A stretch of 6,662 bases of DNA from Nitrospinota bacterium (GCA_022561525.1 JADFRB010000113.1:1-6662); one strand, 5' to 3'. Positions 1 through 6,593 are shown, counted from the stretch's first letter. The notes: generated by a model not told the origin, from the sequence alone. Translations and numbers: made by a program.

Positions 1-5
1 CCTTT

Positions 6-229
6 CAGAGGCTGTTGAAAAAAGCCGCCAGCGGCGTTCTGGCCCCTTTGTCGTGCTCACGTACTCTCGTACGCTCCGCGCGCCAAATGGGCTGCGGCCT
101 TGCTGGACGAACCCTTCGGAAAGACTCAGGGCATGCTTTTTGGAACACTCCCACGTGACTTTGATGATTCATGGAACGTGCCAGAGAAAAACTGTATTAA
201 AAAAAAATTGAATTATTCAACAGCCTCTG
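6..229. repeat. MITE-like palindromic element with 14-bp terminal inverted repeats
   Basis: The termini are a perfect 14-bp inverted repeat: CAGAGGCTGTTGAA at 6-19 and its reverse complement at 216-229. The 224-bp body has no credible ORF. The left half (about 24-113) can fold into a long imperfect stem. Positions 42-50 pair with 84-92 at 8 of 9 bases, 28-32 pair with 102-106, and the tip is a perfect hairpin of 60-64 with 69-73 around TCTC. The right half (114-215) is unpaired and ends in an A-rich stretch. Size, termini and lack of coding fit a non-autonomous miniature element or a REP-type palindromic unit. I see no clear target-site duplication. Similar GCTGTTGAA-ended repeats seem common in Nitrospira-like genomes, from memory only. 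Confidence 0.7.
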
Positions 230-400
230 TAGCGCGATAGGGTAGGAAAGAAAAAATTCTCTAACCTAAATATGGGAAGTGTTGGGGGAGGGACCAAAGG
301 GTGAAATGAGGTGTGTGTTTTATCTATATCGTGAATTCGTCATATCCCTGCCATGGATCAAACCTAAGCTGTTACCCAGTAATTGAAATCTATTGGACTA
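230..400. other. Intergenic spacer, nothing recognised
   Basis: This stretch separates the two palindromic elements. It has no ORF with a ribosome binding site, no tRNA-like fold and no strong hairpin. The short plus-strand ORFs that start here run into the palindrome to the right and have no features of real proteins. The purine-rich run at about 243-305 has no assigned role. Confidence 0.5.
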
Positions 401-559
401 AGGGCTCGCGCAAGAATAACTTCCCATGTTTGGGCGTCGATCCATTCTGCCTGGCGGCGTTGCTCGTCCTTTCCATACGAGGAGTATGCGCAGTCCTCGC
501 GCCTTGCCAGACAGACGTCTCAGCACCCAAACATGGGAAGTTATTCTTGCGCGAGCCCT
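401..559. repeat. Large palindromic repeat with perfect 34-bp inverted arms
   Basis: Positions 401-434 are the exact reverse complement of 526-559, a perfect 34-bp inverted repeat. The 91-bp interior is also roughly self-complementary. It includes 451-455 pairing with 506-510 and a tip hairpin of CATAC (474-478) with GTATG (484-488) around GAGGA, so the whole unit could form a cruciform or a long RNA hairpin. It lacks any coding capacity of its own. Its right arm overlaps the 3' end of the minus-strand membrane-protein gene and contains that gene's stop codon. As RNA it could act as a transcription barrier or 3' stabilising structure, but it has no classical U-tract. It is probably a mobile or dispersed palindromic unit; copy number cannot be seen from this window. 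Confidence 0.8.
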
Positions 560-2025
560 AAAGGAATATCAACCCGAAACGGCGTTTCGGGTTGGGGGTG
601 CGGATCCATGACCAAAAACCCTTGCTCTCCTGGTTGGTGTAATCTGTTTTTTAATTGATCCTGACTCCTTTCCTCTCCAAGCCATGTTCCTAATTCCGAT
701 ATCGGAGTGGATGACAACAGTATTGTTACAGACGAGACTTCGGGCTTCCCGAATTTATTCGTTAATTGATTTAATGGAAAAGTCACAGGTTGATAGGCCT
801 TCACTTTAATGGCCCCATCAGAGGACCTTGGGCCTGTTTGAGATTCTGGACTCATCAATTTCCATTTTCCATTTTCCAAATCTGTCAAAACATACAAATA
901 CCCGGTAACATTCGATGTTATTCCAAGTCGAAGATTCGCCCAACTTCCAGAAAAATGTTCAATGTCTATTGCATCATCTTTGCCGTCTGGCGTTCCATGA
1001 ACAAAGCTGTATCGAATGCCTCGGGTTGGCAACACAGAATCCTCCAGAACGGCCTCTTGTGTCATCTCCAGATTCAAGGATTGTTTTTCTAATACTCTCT
1101 CCTTTTTAGAAGACATTCCACCAAAAAGCTGGGATGCGCGCCTGTTACCAATGGCTTCCCTTTCACCCTCGGGCTGTCTGCCTTTTTCGGCAAAAAATAA
1201 ATCTCTGACACCCGTTGACGACGGAGCATCACTCCGGTGCATTCGATCGGCAAAGGTTTGTGCTTGAGGCAATTGTTGAAAGGTTTTTTTACGTGTTACT
1301 AAATCCCCAACAGACGGAGTCATTAAACGGTATTCTTGGGAAAAAGATTGATCCATGGCAGACTCTAGACCCTGAATGTCTGGCTCTTTAGCTTTGGGCA
1401 AATGTTCTTTTTTTACCATTTGTCGAAAGGCTCGTTTAGAAAAACCTGCTACCGGGGCTTCATCCATACGCTCCCTGTCTTTTGAAGCTTTTGCGATAGC
1501 CGGAGGCTCTGTTACGGGAGATTGATCGGGCATGGAGGCAACCCGAGCCGGTTTACTTTGTGGTTTGTTCTGTCCCTCGCGGATTGGCGGCTTTCTTGCC
1601 TCAGTCCTGGATGGTGGAGAGGGAATTGCCATTTTATCTTTGTCCTCAGACACCGAACGTTCGGCTTGGAGTTCTTCCTGGACCACTGGTCCCCAGAGTT
1701 CTTCCATTTGCCAACCAAAAATAAGAGCGAGGCCCATCGCAGCCATACTTCCGGCCCAGGCGAGAGAAGATGGTTGCCGGAACCAACGAAGCCGCGGGCC
1801 GTGAGGTGCGGCCATCCCCTGCGGATTCCCTGATGCCTGTAGACTATCCAGGATTCGTTGACGTGCTTCCGGGTTGGCCAGCAGGGCTCTCAAAGCCTCT
1901 TCATCAGCCAACACATCAAACAAGGTTTGATCATCAAGAGCTGCCTCAAATAATTGGCGCTTTTCCTCTGCGGTGAGCGTATTCGTGGCATAGCCGCCGA
2001 GGATTTGTTCCCAGGACTTGGACAT
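541..2025 (-). CDS. Single-pass membrane protein with DUF4384-like C-terminal domain, putative sigma-factor partner
   Basis: This 494-aa protein has three visible parts. Residues 1-65 form a helical cytoplasmic segment (SWEQILGGYAT..., then LTAEEKRQLFEAALDD), a pattern I associate with proteins encoded beside ECF-type sigma factors. A hydrophobic segment at about 87-105 is the only membrane span. Residues 110-335 are a long charged, Pro/Lys/Glu-rich, probably disordered linker. Residues about 336-490 form a beta-rich domain (GYLYVLTD, KWKLMSP) resembling DUF4384. There is no cysteine in the whole protein, so no zinc-binding anti-sigma motif of the HxxxCxxC type. The start overlaps the sigma-gene stop (TGATG), with AAGGAG at 2037-2042 as ribosome binding site, 11 nt upstream. 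The gene order suggests it controls or responds with that sigma factor, with the C-terminal domain outside the membrane; this is inference. The last five residues and the stop (541-558) are encoded by the arm of an inverted repeat. Confidence 0.85.
   Translation of the reverse strand: MSKSWEQILGGYATNTLTAEEKRQLFEAALDDQTLFDVLADEEALRALLANPEARQRILDSLQASGNPQGMAAPHGPRLRWFRQPSSLAWAGSMAAMGLALIFGWQMEELWGPVVQEELQAERSVSEDKDKMAIPSPPSRTEARKPPIREGQNKPQSKPARVASMPDQSPVTEPPAIAKASKDRERMDEAPVAGFSKRAFRQMVKKEHLPKAKEPDIQGLESAMDQSFSQEYRLMTPSVGDLVTRKKTFQQLPQAQTFADRMHRSDAPSSTGVRDLFFAEKGRQPEGEREAIGNRRASQLFGGMSSKKERVLEKQSLNLEMTQEAVLEDSVLPTRGIRYSFVHGTPDGKDDAIDIEHFSGSWANLRLGITSNVTGYLYVLTDLENGKWKLMSPESQTGPRSSDGAIKVKAYQPVTFPLNQLTNKFGKPEVSSVTILLSSTPISELGTWLGEERSQDQLKNRLHQPGEQGFLVMDPHPQPETPFRVDIPLGLAQE
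570..594 (-). other. Strong hairpin inside the last codons of the DUF4384-like gene
   Basis: Positions 570-580 are the exact reverse complement of 584-594, giving an 11-bp stem around the 3-nt loop 581-583. It lies in the coding sequence for residues 478-486 (Q-P-E-T-P-F-R-V-D), about 25 bp before the stop codon. No T-run follows on the minus strand, so it is not a canonical intrinsic terminator. It may protect the mRNA 3' end, contribute to termination together with the adjacent 401-559 palindrome, or be a chance result of the codons used. Confidence 0.6.
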
Positions 2026-2582
2026 CAGCCTACTGTCTCCTTATGGGGTACCGACCCTTTCCCTTCCAACGAAAGTGTCTCCCAGACTCCCCCCATTAAA
2101 ATTAGGAGTTGTTTGCGACACCGAGAATCCCACGTATAAATCGTATTGATTGAGCGTTCGCCCAAAATCTGTTGGATTTCTGGAAACGTATGGCCTTCCA
2201 GTTTCAGACGAAATAGCTTTTGGCATCGCTCACCTAATTGCTGTATGGACGCAATCAATTGTGTCACCCGCTCTTTCTGCTCGGCTTGCATGGCTGGATC
2301 ATCCCCTGGATCGACAAGCATGTGGTTATCCACTGACTCCAGGTTGTATTCCCCATGCCGAAGGGTTTTGCGGTGACGGTCCAGCATTTTATACCGAAGG
2401 ATTTGAAAGGAGAGGGGAACGAGCTCAGTCAATTCCGTCACATGTGGATATTTTTCATGCAAGACCATCAGAACATCCTGGGTTAAATCTTCGGCCCCAT
2501 CCCTTACACCACGAGATGTCGCAAAAGCCAAAATCCTTTCACGAAGCCGGCACAGGATTTCCTCACGAGTCAGTGCCCCCAT
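2025..2582 (-). CDS. ECF-like RNA polymerase sigma-70 family factor
   Basis: From the chosen start this is 185 aa. Region 2 spans about residues 10-73, with the typical ...AEDLTQDVLMVL core (about 31-41) followed by YKMLDRHRK. Region 4 spans about 105-162, with LGERCQKLFRLKLEG leading into a helix-turn-helix (HTFPEIQQILGERSINTIYTW). No region 1.1 or region 3 is evident, as in ECF-type factors. Its role would be to direct RNA polymerase to a specific promoter set, which cannot be read from this window. The ATG at 2582 is preferred because GGGAGGAG lies upstream at 2596-2603 (13-nt spacer, somewhat long) and because the family pattern starts about here. An in-frame ATG at 2681 would add 33 residues but has no visible ribosome binding site and the added residues look non-domain. 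The stop overlaps the next gene's ATG by one base, indicating translational coupling. Confidence 0.87.
   Translation of the reverse strand: MGALTREEILCRLRERILAFATSRGVRDGAEDLTQDVLMVLHEKYPHVTELTELVPLSFQILRYKMLDRHRKTLRHGEYNLESVDNHMLVDPGDDPAMQAEQKERVTQLIASIQQLGERCQKLFRLKLEGHTFPEIQQILGERSINTIYTWDSRCRKQLLILMGGVWETLSLEGKGSVPHKETVG
2037..2042 (-). promoter_or_regulatory. Ribosome binding site of the DUF4384-like gene
   Basis: The minus strand reads AAGGAG here, 11 nt before the ATG at 2025, inside the 3' end of the sigma gene. It fixes the start at the TGATG junction rather than at a later internal ATG. Confidence 0.6.
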
Positions 2583-2595
2583 TCTATTACCATTA

Positions 2596-2603
2596 CTCCT
2601 CCC
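2596..2603 (-). promoter_or_regulatory. Shine-Dalgarno-like GGGAGGAG deciding the sigma-factor start
   Basis: The minus strand reads GGGAGGAG, 13 nt upstream of the ATG at 2582. This is the only strong Shine-Dalgarno match in the 5' part of the ORF; the alternative ATG at 2681 is preceded by no purine-rich match. The spacer is longer than optimal, so the call is moderate. Confidence 0.5.
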
Positions 2604-2715
2604 AACCGTTTTCCGGCAAATCAATTTCTTCGGTATTCTCAATGATACCACTTCTGAATACGGTATATGGTTTCTTTTCATCTATGGTGCGCTTTGAATC
2701 TGAATTCACCGTTTA

Positions 2716-2760
2716 GGAAATTAAAATTGGGGTCAGACTCGATTAAAAGGGGCATTTTTA
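2716..2760. repeat. Suspected short dispersed repeat with a GGGGTCAGACTC core
   Basis: The gap between ppx and the sigma gene holds the word ATTGGGGTCAGACTCGATTA (2726-2745) in AT-rich flanks. I recognise GGGGTCAGACTC-type words from bacterial intergenic repeats, often near REP-associated (Y1) transposases. That is memory, not a search, and only one copy is present in this window. No transposase gene is here. The gap (2683-2815) shows no convincing intrinsic terminator for ppx. Confidence 0.35.
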
Positions 2761-2815
2761 GTAAAACTGTCCTGCGTTTTTATTTCTTCGAAGCTGCCCA
2801 CCTAGTTTCTTCATT

Positions 2816-3757
2816 CTAAGCCTGGCCGCTCCTGCCAGATTGTTGCGCCAGATTCACTAAGACCCCTTCTCGAAGTCCGTACTCGCTGACGAGGCATTGA
2901 TCCTGCCGGAGTTCTTCCATGATGCATCGAAGGATGAGTGTGCCGGCGGCGATGACTTCTTCGCGGCCTGGCTCTAACCCGGGGATGCTGGTGCGTTCTG
3001 ATTTTTTTCGAGGGAAAATGGTTTGCTCGATGATTTTCACCGTTTCGAGTGTCAGGATGTAATTATGTATGCGCTCGGGAACATATGTCGTGAGCCCTTG
3101 GGCGATGGCCGCCAGGGAGGTGATGGTCCCGGCGGTTCCGACGAAGGTCAGGCCAGATGTGTCACCTAGGGTGGTTAGCGCTTGTTGGGTTGAGGAATGG
3201 ATAAGTTGTTCGGCTTCTTGAATTTCAGATGCTGATGGCGGATCACTCTTTAATACACGCTCTGATAATCGGACCGCGCCAATGTCAATCGAGATGGCTT
3301 TCGGAGGTTGCCCCTCGCGACTAACGATAAATTCCGTACTGCCGCCACCAATGTCGAGGCCCAGCATGTCATGAACTGAGTCGGGGAGGCCCGAGCGAAG
3401 ACCCAAGAGGGTTCGTCGCGCTTCCTCTTGACCATCAATGACTTCAACTTCCACCCCGGCTTCCTGTTTGACTCGCTGGAGGAATTCCTCACGATTGCAC
3501 GCTTCTCGCACGGCGCTCGTGGCCACGGCAATGGAGGCTTGGACACCATGTTGATCAATCACTCCTTGCCACTCTCTTATCGCTTCGATGACCCGAGTCA
3601 TGGCTTCGGGTTTGAGTTGCTTGGTTTGATCGACGCCTTCACCCAATCGTAAAATCTTCCTGCCGGAGTACACTGTTTTTACTGGGCCGTGACCGTCCAC
3701 TTCTCCGATGAGCAGACGACATGTGAGGGTGCCGATGTCGATGCATGCCACTCGCAT
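2816..3757 (-). CDS. ppx: Ppx/GppA-family exopolyphosphatase or pppGpp phosphatase (short form)
   Basis: The 313-aa product hydrolyses terminal phosphates of inorganic polyphosphate and/or converts pppGpp to ppGpp in the cytoplasm; sequence alone does not decide which. The actin-like ATPase-fold motifs are in order. They are a first phosphate loop DIGTLTCRLL (7-16), ATSAVREA (79-86), the GQEEA segment (109-113) carrying the expected catalytic glutamate (E111 or E112), the second phosphate loop DIGGGSTE (135-142), GTAGTITS (207-214) and the end motif SEYGLREGVL (291-300). The length matches the roughly 300-aa form that has only the two-domain core, without the C-terminal HD-like region of the about 500-aa E. 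coli Ppx. The first loop reads GTLTCR where many homologues have GSNSxR or GTNSxR. The start is 6 bp after the recG stop, with AAGG (3762-3765) overlapping that stop, so recG and ppx very likely share one mRNA. Confidence 0.93.
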   Translation of the reverse strand: MRVACIDIGTLTCRLLIGEVDGHGPVKTVYSGRKILRLGEGVDQTKQLKPEAMTRVIEAIREWQGVIDQHGVQASIAVATSAVREACNREEFLQRVKQEAGVEVEVIDGQEEARRTLLGLRSGLPDSVHDMLGLDIGGGSTEFIVSREGQPPKAISIDIGAVRLSERVLKSDPPSASEIQEAEQLIHSSTQQALTTLGDTSGLTFVGTAGTITSLAAIAQGLTTYVPERIHNYILTLETVKIIEQTIFPRKKSERTSIPGLEPGREEVIAAGTLILRCIMEELRQDQCLVSEYGLREGVLVNLAQQSGRSGQA

Positions 3758-3763
3758 AACACC

Positions 3764-6430
3764 TTATCCGATCGACCCTAGATCTAACCTGGCTTGCCAT
3801 CGCCGTAACATGGTGGTTTTCAGCTCTCGATGTTCAGGCAATGATAAGTGTGGATCGTGTTGTACCAGTTTGAACGCTTCGTCGCGTGCCTGCTCAAGGA
3901 GATGACTATCTCGAACCAGATCAGCGATGCGAAATTCCGGCATGCCCCATTGACGTGTCCCCAAAAACTCGCCCGGGCCACGAATGCGCAAATCCTGTTC
4001 GGCAATGGCGAACCCATCGGAACAGTTGACCATGGCCTTCAACCGCTGTTGCGCAGTCTGGGTCACTGTGGGGGAATTCCGCGCGGCCCATGTCTCTTTG
4101 ATACCGAGCGGTAGCTCTGGAGCATAGTTCACATTCTTTGTGGGAAGAATCTCTTCCCGTGTATCAGTTTCCTGGGGCCTTCCCCCTCGACCAGCAGAAC
4201 TGATCAACAGGCAGAAGGATTGATGCGCGCCACGCCCCACGCGTCCGCGCAGTTGATGTAACTGAGCCAGCCCGAACCGGTCTGCATGTTCGATGGCCAT
4301 CACCGTGACGTTGGGAATATCCAACCCGACTTCGATAACAGTCGTCGCCACGAGCACCTGCAGGAGTCCATCCTTAAAGGCCGTCATGACCTGGGCCTTT
4401 TCTCTGGATTTCATACGCCCGTGCAAGAGGCCAACCGTGTACGATGGAAACTCTTCTTGTTGAAGCCGATCGGCAGCTTGCATGGCGGCTTCCAGATCGA
4501 TGTTTTCCGATTCCTCAACAAGCGGATAGACAATATACGCCTGACGACCAGCCTCGATGTGTTTACGAATCAAGGCATATGCCCGCGATCGGGCACTGTG
4601 GCGAAACACTCTGGTGTGGATGGGCTTCCGTCCAGGCGGCATTTCATCAATGACCGACACATCCAAATCCCCATACACGGTCATGGCCAAGGTCCGAGGT
4701 ATTGGCGTCGCGGTCATGACTAACACGTCTGGATGAACCCCTTTCGTTCGGAGCGTGGCGCGTTGCAGCACACCAAACTTATGTTGTTCATCGACCACAA
4801 TCAACCCGAGTTTGGCAAATTGCACGGCTTCCTCAAGCAGCGCATGTGTGCCGACGATCAGTTGAACTTCTCCTTCTGTGATCTGTTGATACACTCGCGT
4901 CCGCTCTTTTTTTGAAAGGCCACCGGTGACCAGTGCCATATTCAGCCCCAAGTTGGCCACGTATTGCTGCAGATTCAGATAGTGTTGTTCAGCGAGGATT
5001 TCGGTCGGAACCAATAGGGCGGCTTGGTATCCGGATCCACAGGCGAGCAACATGGCGTGAAGAGCCACTACAGTTTTTCCCGATCCCACATCGCCTTGGA
5101 TTAAGCGATTCATAGGACATGGGCGTGTCATGTCTTGCTGAATCTCAGTGATGACTCGTTGTTGGGCTCCGGTTAGCGGAAAGGGCAGATGGGCGAGAAA
5201 CCGGTCTATCAAAGGCGTGGTTGGATGAAAGGCAATGCCCGGTTTTTCCTTTTGGTTGGTTCGTTGACGAATGGCAAGAGCCACTTGCAGGACAAAAAAT
5301 TCCTCGAAGGCCAGTCGCCGATGCGCGGGCGTTTGCCACCCATTCAGGTCATTGAGATCGGTCTGTTGGTTTGGAAAGTGAATCAGACGAATGGCCTCAC
5401 CAATGGCTGGCCATTGCTCACGTTGTCGAATAGCCCGAGGTAGTATTTCCTGCAACTGGCCCTGATATTCGTCCAGAAGGCTCTTCATGATCCAACGCAG
5501 TTGCCGCGACGTCAGGCCTTTGGTCTCGTGATACACGGGTACGATTCGTCCCACATGGAGGAGCATATCCTCGTCGGGACCAACGACTTCATACTGCGGG
5601 GTGCGCATTTGCCAATGCGCGCCTCTTCCTGAGGCAGCACTCACCGGCCCGCTGAGCACCACCTTCATCCCAACCTGAAACGTTTTCTCCAAATAGGGCT
5701 GATTGAAAAACACCGCTTCCATCCACCCGGTCTCATCACGCACGAAGACCGACACAATGGTCATATTGCGTCGATGAGTGCGACGCAGAGTCGTTCGATC
5801 AATAACTCCAGACACCGTGGCCTTCTCTCCGTTAACGAGAGCATGAATCGTTGAAATACTCGATCGATCCTCGTAACGCCAAGGCAACACCCACAAGGCA
5901 TCCTCAATCGTCCGAATCCCAAGCCTTTCGAGCAACAGTGCACGCTTTGGCCCTACCCCCTTGGCATATTGAATGGGCACTTCATGGGGGGGTCGATCAG
6001 ATGCTGTGTTTGGGGGTTGTTTTTTCGCATCCCCCAGTGATCTGGATTTCTTTGAGGCGGGGGACTCCCCTGATGACACTGAATAATCCGGGGACTGTAC
6101 CTGCTTGGTCGTTGTCCCAATCATGAATGAAATTCGATCCAAGATGGTTTGGGCATGGTGCAATTGATTTAACTCATTTTCCTGCGAGGATTCTTCACTG
6201 CCCTGAAATAATGATCGAAGGGCCAGCAATTCGGCTTCAATTTTTCTGGGAAAGACCCCCTCTCCCAAGGCTCGAACGATTTGATCGGAAATAAAGCGAT
6301 TGAGGTTTGTGATTGAGGCCTTTCGTACTCCGCCTAGTTGGCGCGCCCGTTCGATGGGTCGTCTCAACCTATTGATCAGGCCACGGATATATTCCGAGGA
6401 GTCACTAGCAATAAACGAAGGGATGGCCAT
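3764..6430 (-). CDS. recG: ATP-dependent branched-DNA helicase RecG, extended form
   Basis: RecG reverses stalled forks and processes Holliday junctions and R-loops using ATP. The family core begins at about residue 150 with a helix-hairpin-helix-like segment (KGVGPKRALLLERLG) and LPWRYEDRS (182-190), followed by the OB-fold wedge domain (about 200-285). The helicase motifs follow: Walker A GDVGSGKT (446-453), DEQH (547-550), TAT (573-575), motif V VATTVIEVGLDIPN (694-707) and motif VI QLRGRVGRG (726-734). The TRG region is DLRIRGPGEFLGTRQWG (813-829). At 888 aa it is about 195 longer than E. coli RecG. Roughly 145 residues are an N-terminal extension, helical then low-complexity (106-150), comparable in position to the extra N-terminal domain known in Thermotoga RecG. 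Another 45 or so residues are an insertion at about 745-790. The ATG at 6430 is the most upstream ATG before the in-frame stop at 6482-6484, but no clear Shine-Dalgarno precedes it. Confidence 0.96.
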   Translation of the reverse strand: MAIPSFIASDSSEYIRGLINRLRRPIERARQLGGVRKASITNLNRFISDQIVRALGEGVFPRKIEAELLALRSLFQGSEESSQENELNQLHHAQTILDRISFMIGTTTKQVQSPDYSVSSGESPASKKSRSLGDAKKQPPNTASDRPPHEVPIQYAKGVGPKRALLLERLGIRTIEDALWVLPWRYEDRSSISTIHALVNGEKATVSGVIDRTTLRRTHRRNMTIVSVFVRDETGWMEAVFFNQPYLEKTFQVGMKVVLSGPVSAASGRGAHWQMRTPQYEVVGPDEDMLLHVGRIVPVYHETKGLTSRQLRWIMKSLLDEYQGQLQEILPRAIRQREQWPAIGEAIRLIHFPNQQTDLNDLNGWQTPAHRRLAFEEFFVLQVALAIRQRTNQKEKPGIAFHPTTPLIDRFLAHLPFPLTGAQQRVITEIQQDMTRPCPMNRLIQGDVGSGKTVVALHAMLLACGSGYQAALLVPTEILAEQHYLNLQQYVANLGLNMALVTGGLSKKERTRVYQQITEGEVQLIVGTHALLEEAVQFAKLGLIVVDEQHKFGVLQRATLRTKGVHPDVLVMTATPIPRTLAMTVYGDLDVSVIDEMPPGRKPIHTRVFRHSARSRAYALIRKHIEAGRQAYIVYPLVEESENIDLEAAMQAADRLQQEEFPSYTVGLLHGRMKSREKAQVMTAFKDGLLQVLVATTVIEVGLDIPNVTVMAIEHADRFGLAQLHQLRGRVGRGAHQSFCLLISSAGRGGRPQETDTREEILPTKNVNYAPELPLGIKETWAARNSPTVTQTAQQRLKAMVNCSDGFAIAEQDLRIRGPGEFLGTRQWGMPEFRIADLVRDSHLLEQARDEAFKLVQHDPHLSLPEHRELKTTMLRRWQARLDLGSIG

Positions 6431-6432
6431 AA

Positions 6433-6456
6433 TCAGCAGAGTGACAGGGTTTGCAT
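6433..6456 (-). other. Possible 7-codon leader ORF upstream of recG
   Basis: The minus strand reads ATG at 6456-6454, encodes MQTLSLC, and stops with TGA at 6435-6433, two bases before the recG ATG. The recG start itself lacks a good Shine-Dalgarno sequence, so re-initiation from this mini-ORF is conceivable. The mini-ORF has only a weak purine run (AAGAAAGAG) well upstream and may be chance. Confidence 0.2.
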
Positions 6457-6488
6457 TCGGTCCGATTGAGATAGCTCTTTCTTAAGGG

Positions 6489-6506
6489 ACCTGTTGAATA
6501 ACAGGT
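6489..6506. other. Small perfect hairpin in the recG leader region
   Basis: ACCTGTT (6489-6495) and AACAGGT (6500-6506) form a 7-bp stem around GAAT. It lies 59 bp upstream of the recG start codon. No T-run follows on either strand, so it is not an obvious terminator. It shares CTGTTGAATAA (6491-6501) with the reverse complement of 213-223 at the right end of the MITE-like element, so it may be a fragment of the same repeat family. Confidence 0.35.
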
Positions 6507-6593
6507 AAATGTTAATAATGCCCTTCACAAGTGGCTCATCTCATGCAACGCCAAGAACAATAGGGAATGTTCAACACGATGCGCTCAATCCTG

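Noticed and set aside
313..658. Overlapping plus-strand ORFs of 61-91 aa over the palindrome
   Set aside because: They are created by the inverted repeat and the antisense of the DUF4384-like gene, and none shows protein-like features or a start signal.
2583..2681. N-terminal extension of the sigma factor from the ATG at 2681
   Set aside because: No ribosome binding site precedes it and the added 33 residues do not fit the sigma fold. It is kept only as an alternative start.
2150..2716. 188-aa plus-strand ORF
   Set aside because: It is antisense to the sigma-factor gene, has no recognisable domain and no plausible ribosome binding site, and the minus-strand product has clear family motifs.
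2683..2815. Intrinsic terminator after ppx, or clear promoter for the sigma gene
   Set aside because: No stem followed by a T-run was found, and the best -10-like words (such as TATCAT on the minus strand) lack a matching -35 at proper spacing.
4286..4723. 145-aa plus-strand ORF
   Set aside because: It lies opposite the RecG helicase motifs and its translation looks like a shadow of the conserved minus-strand coding.
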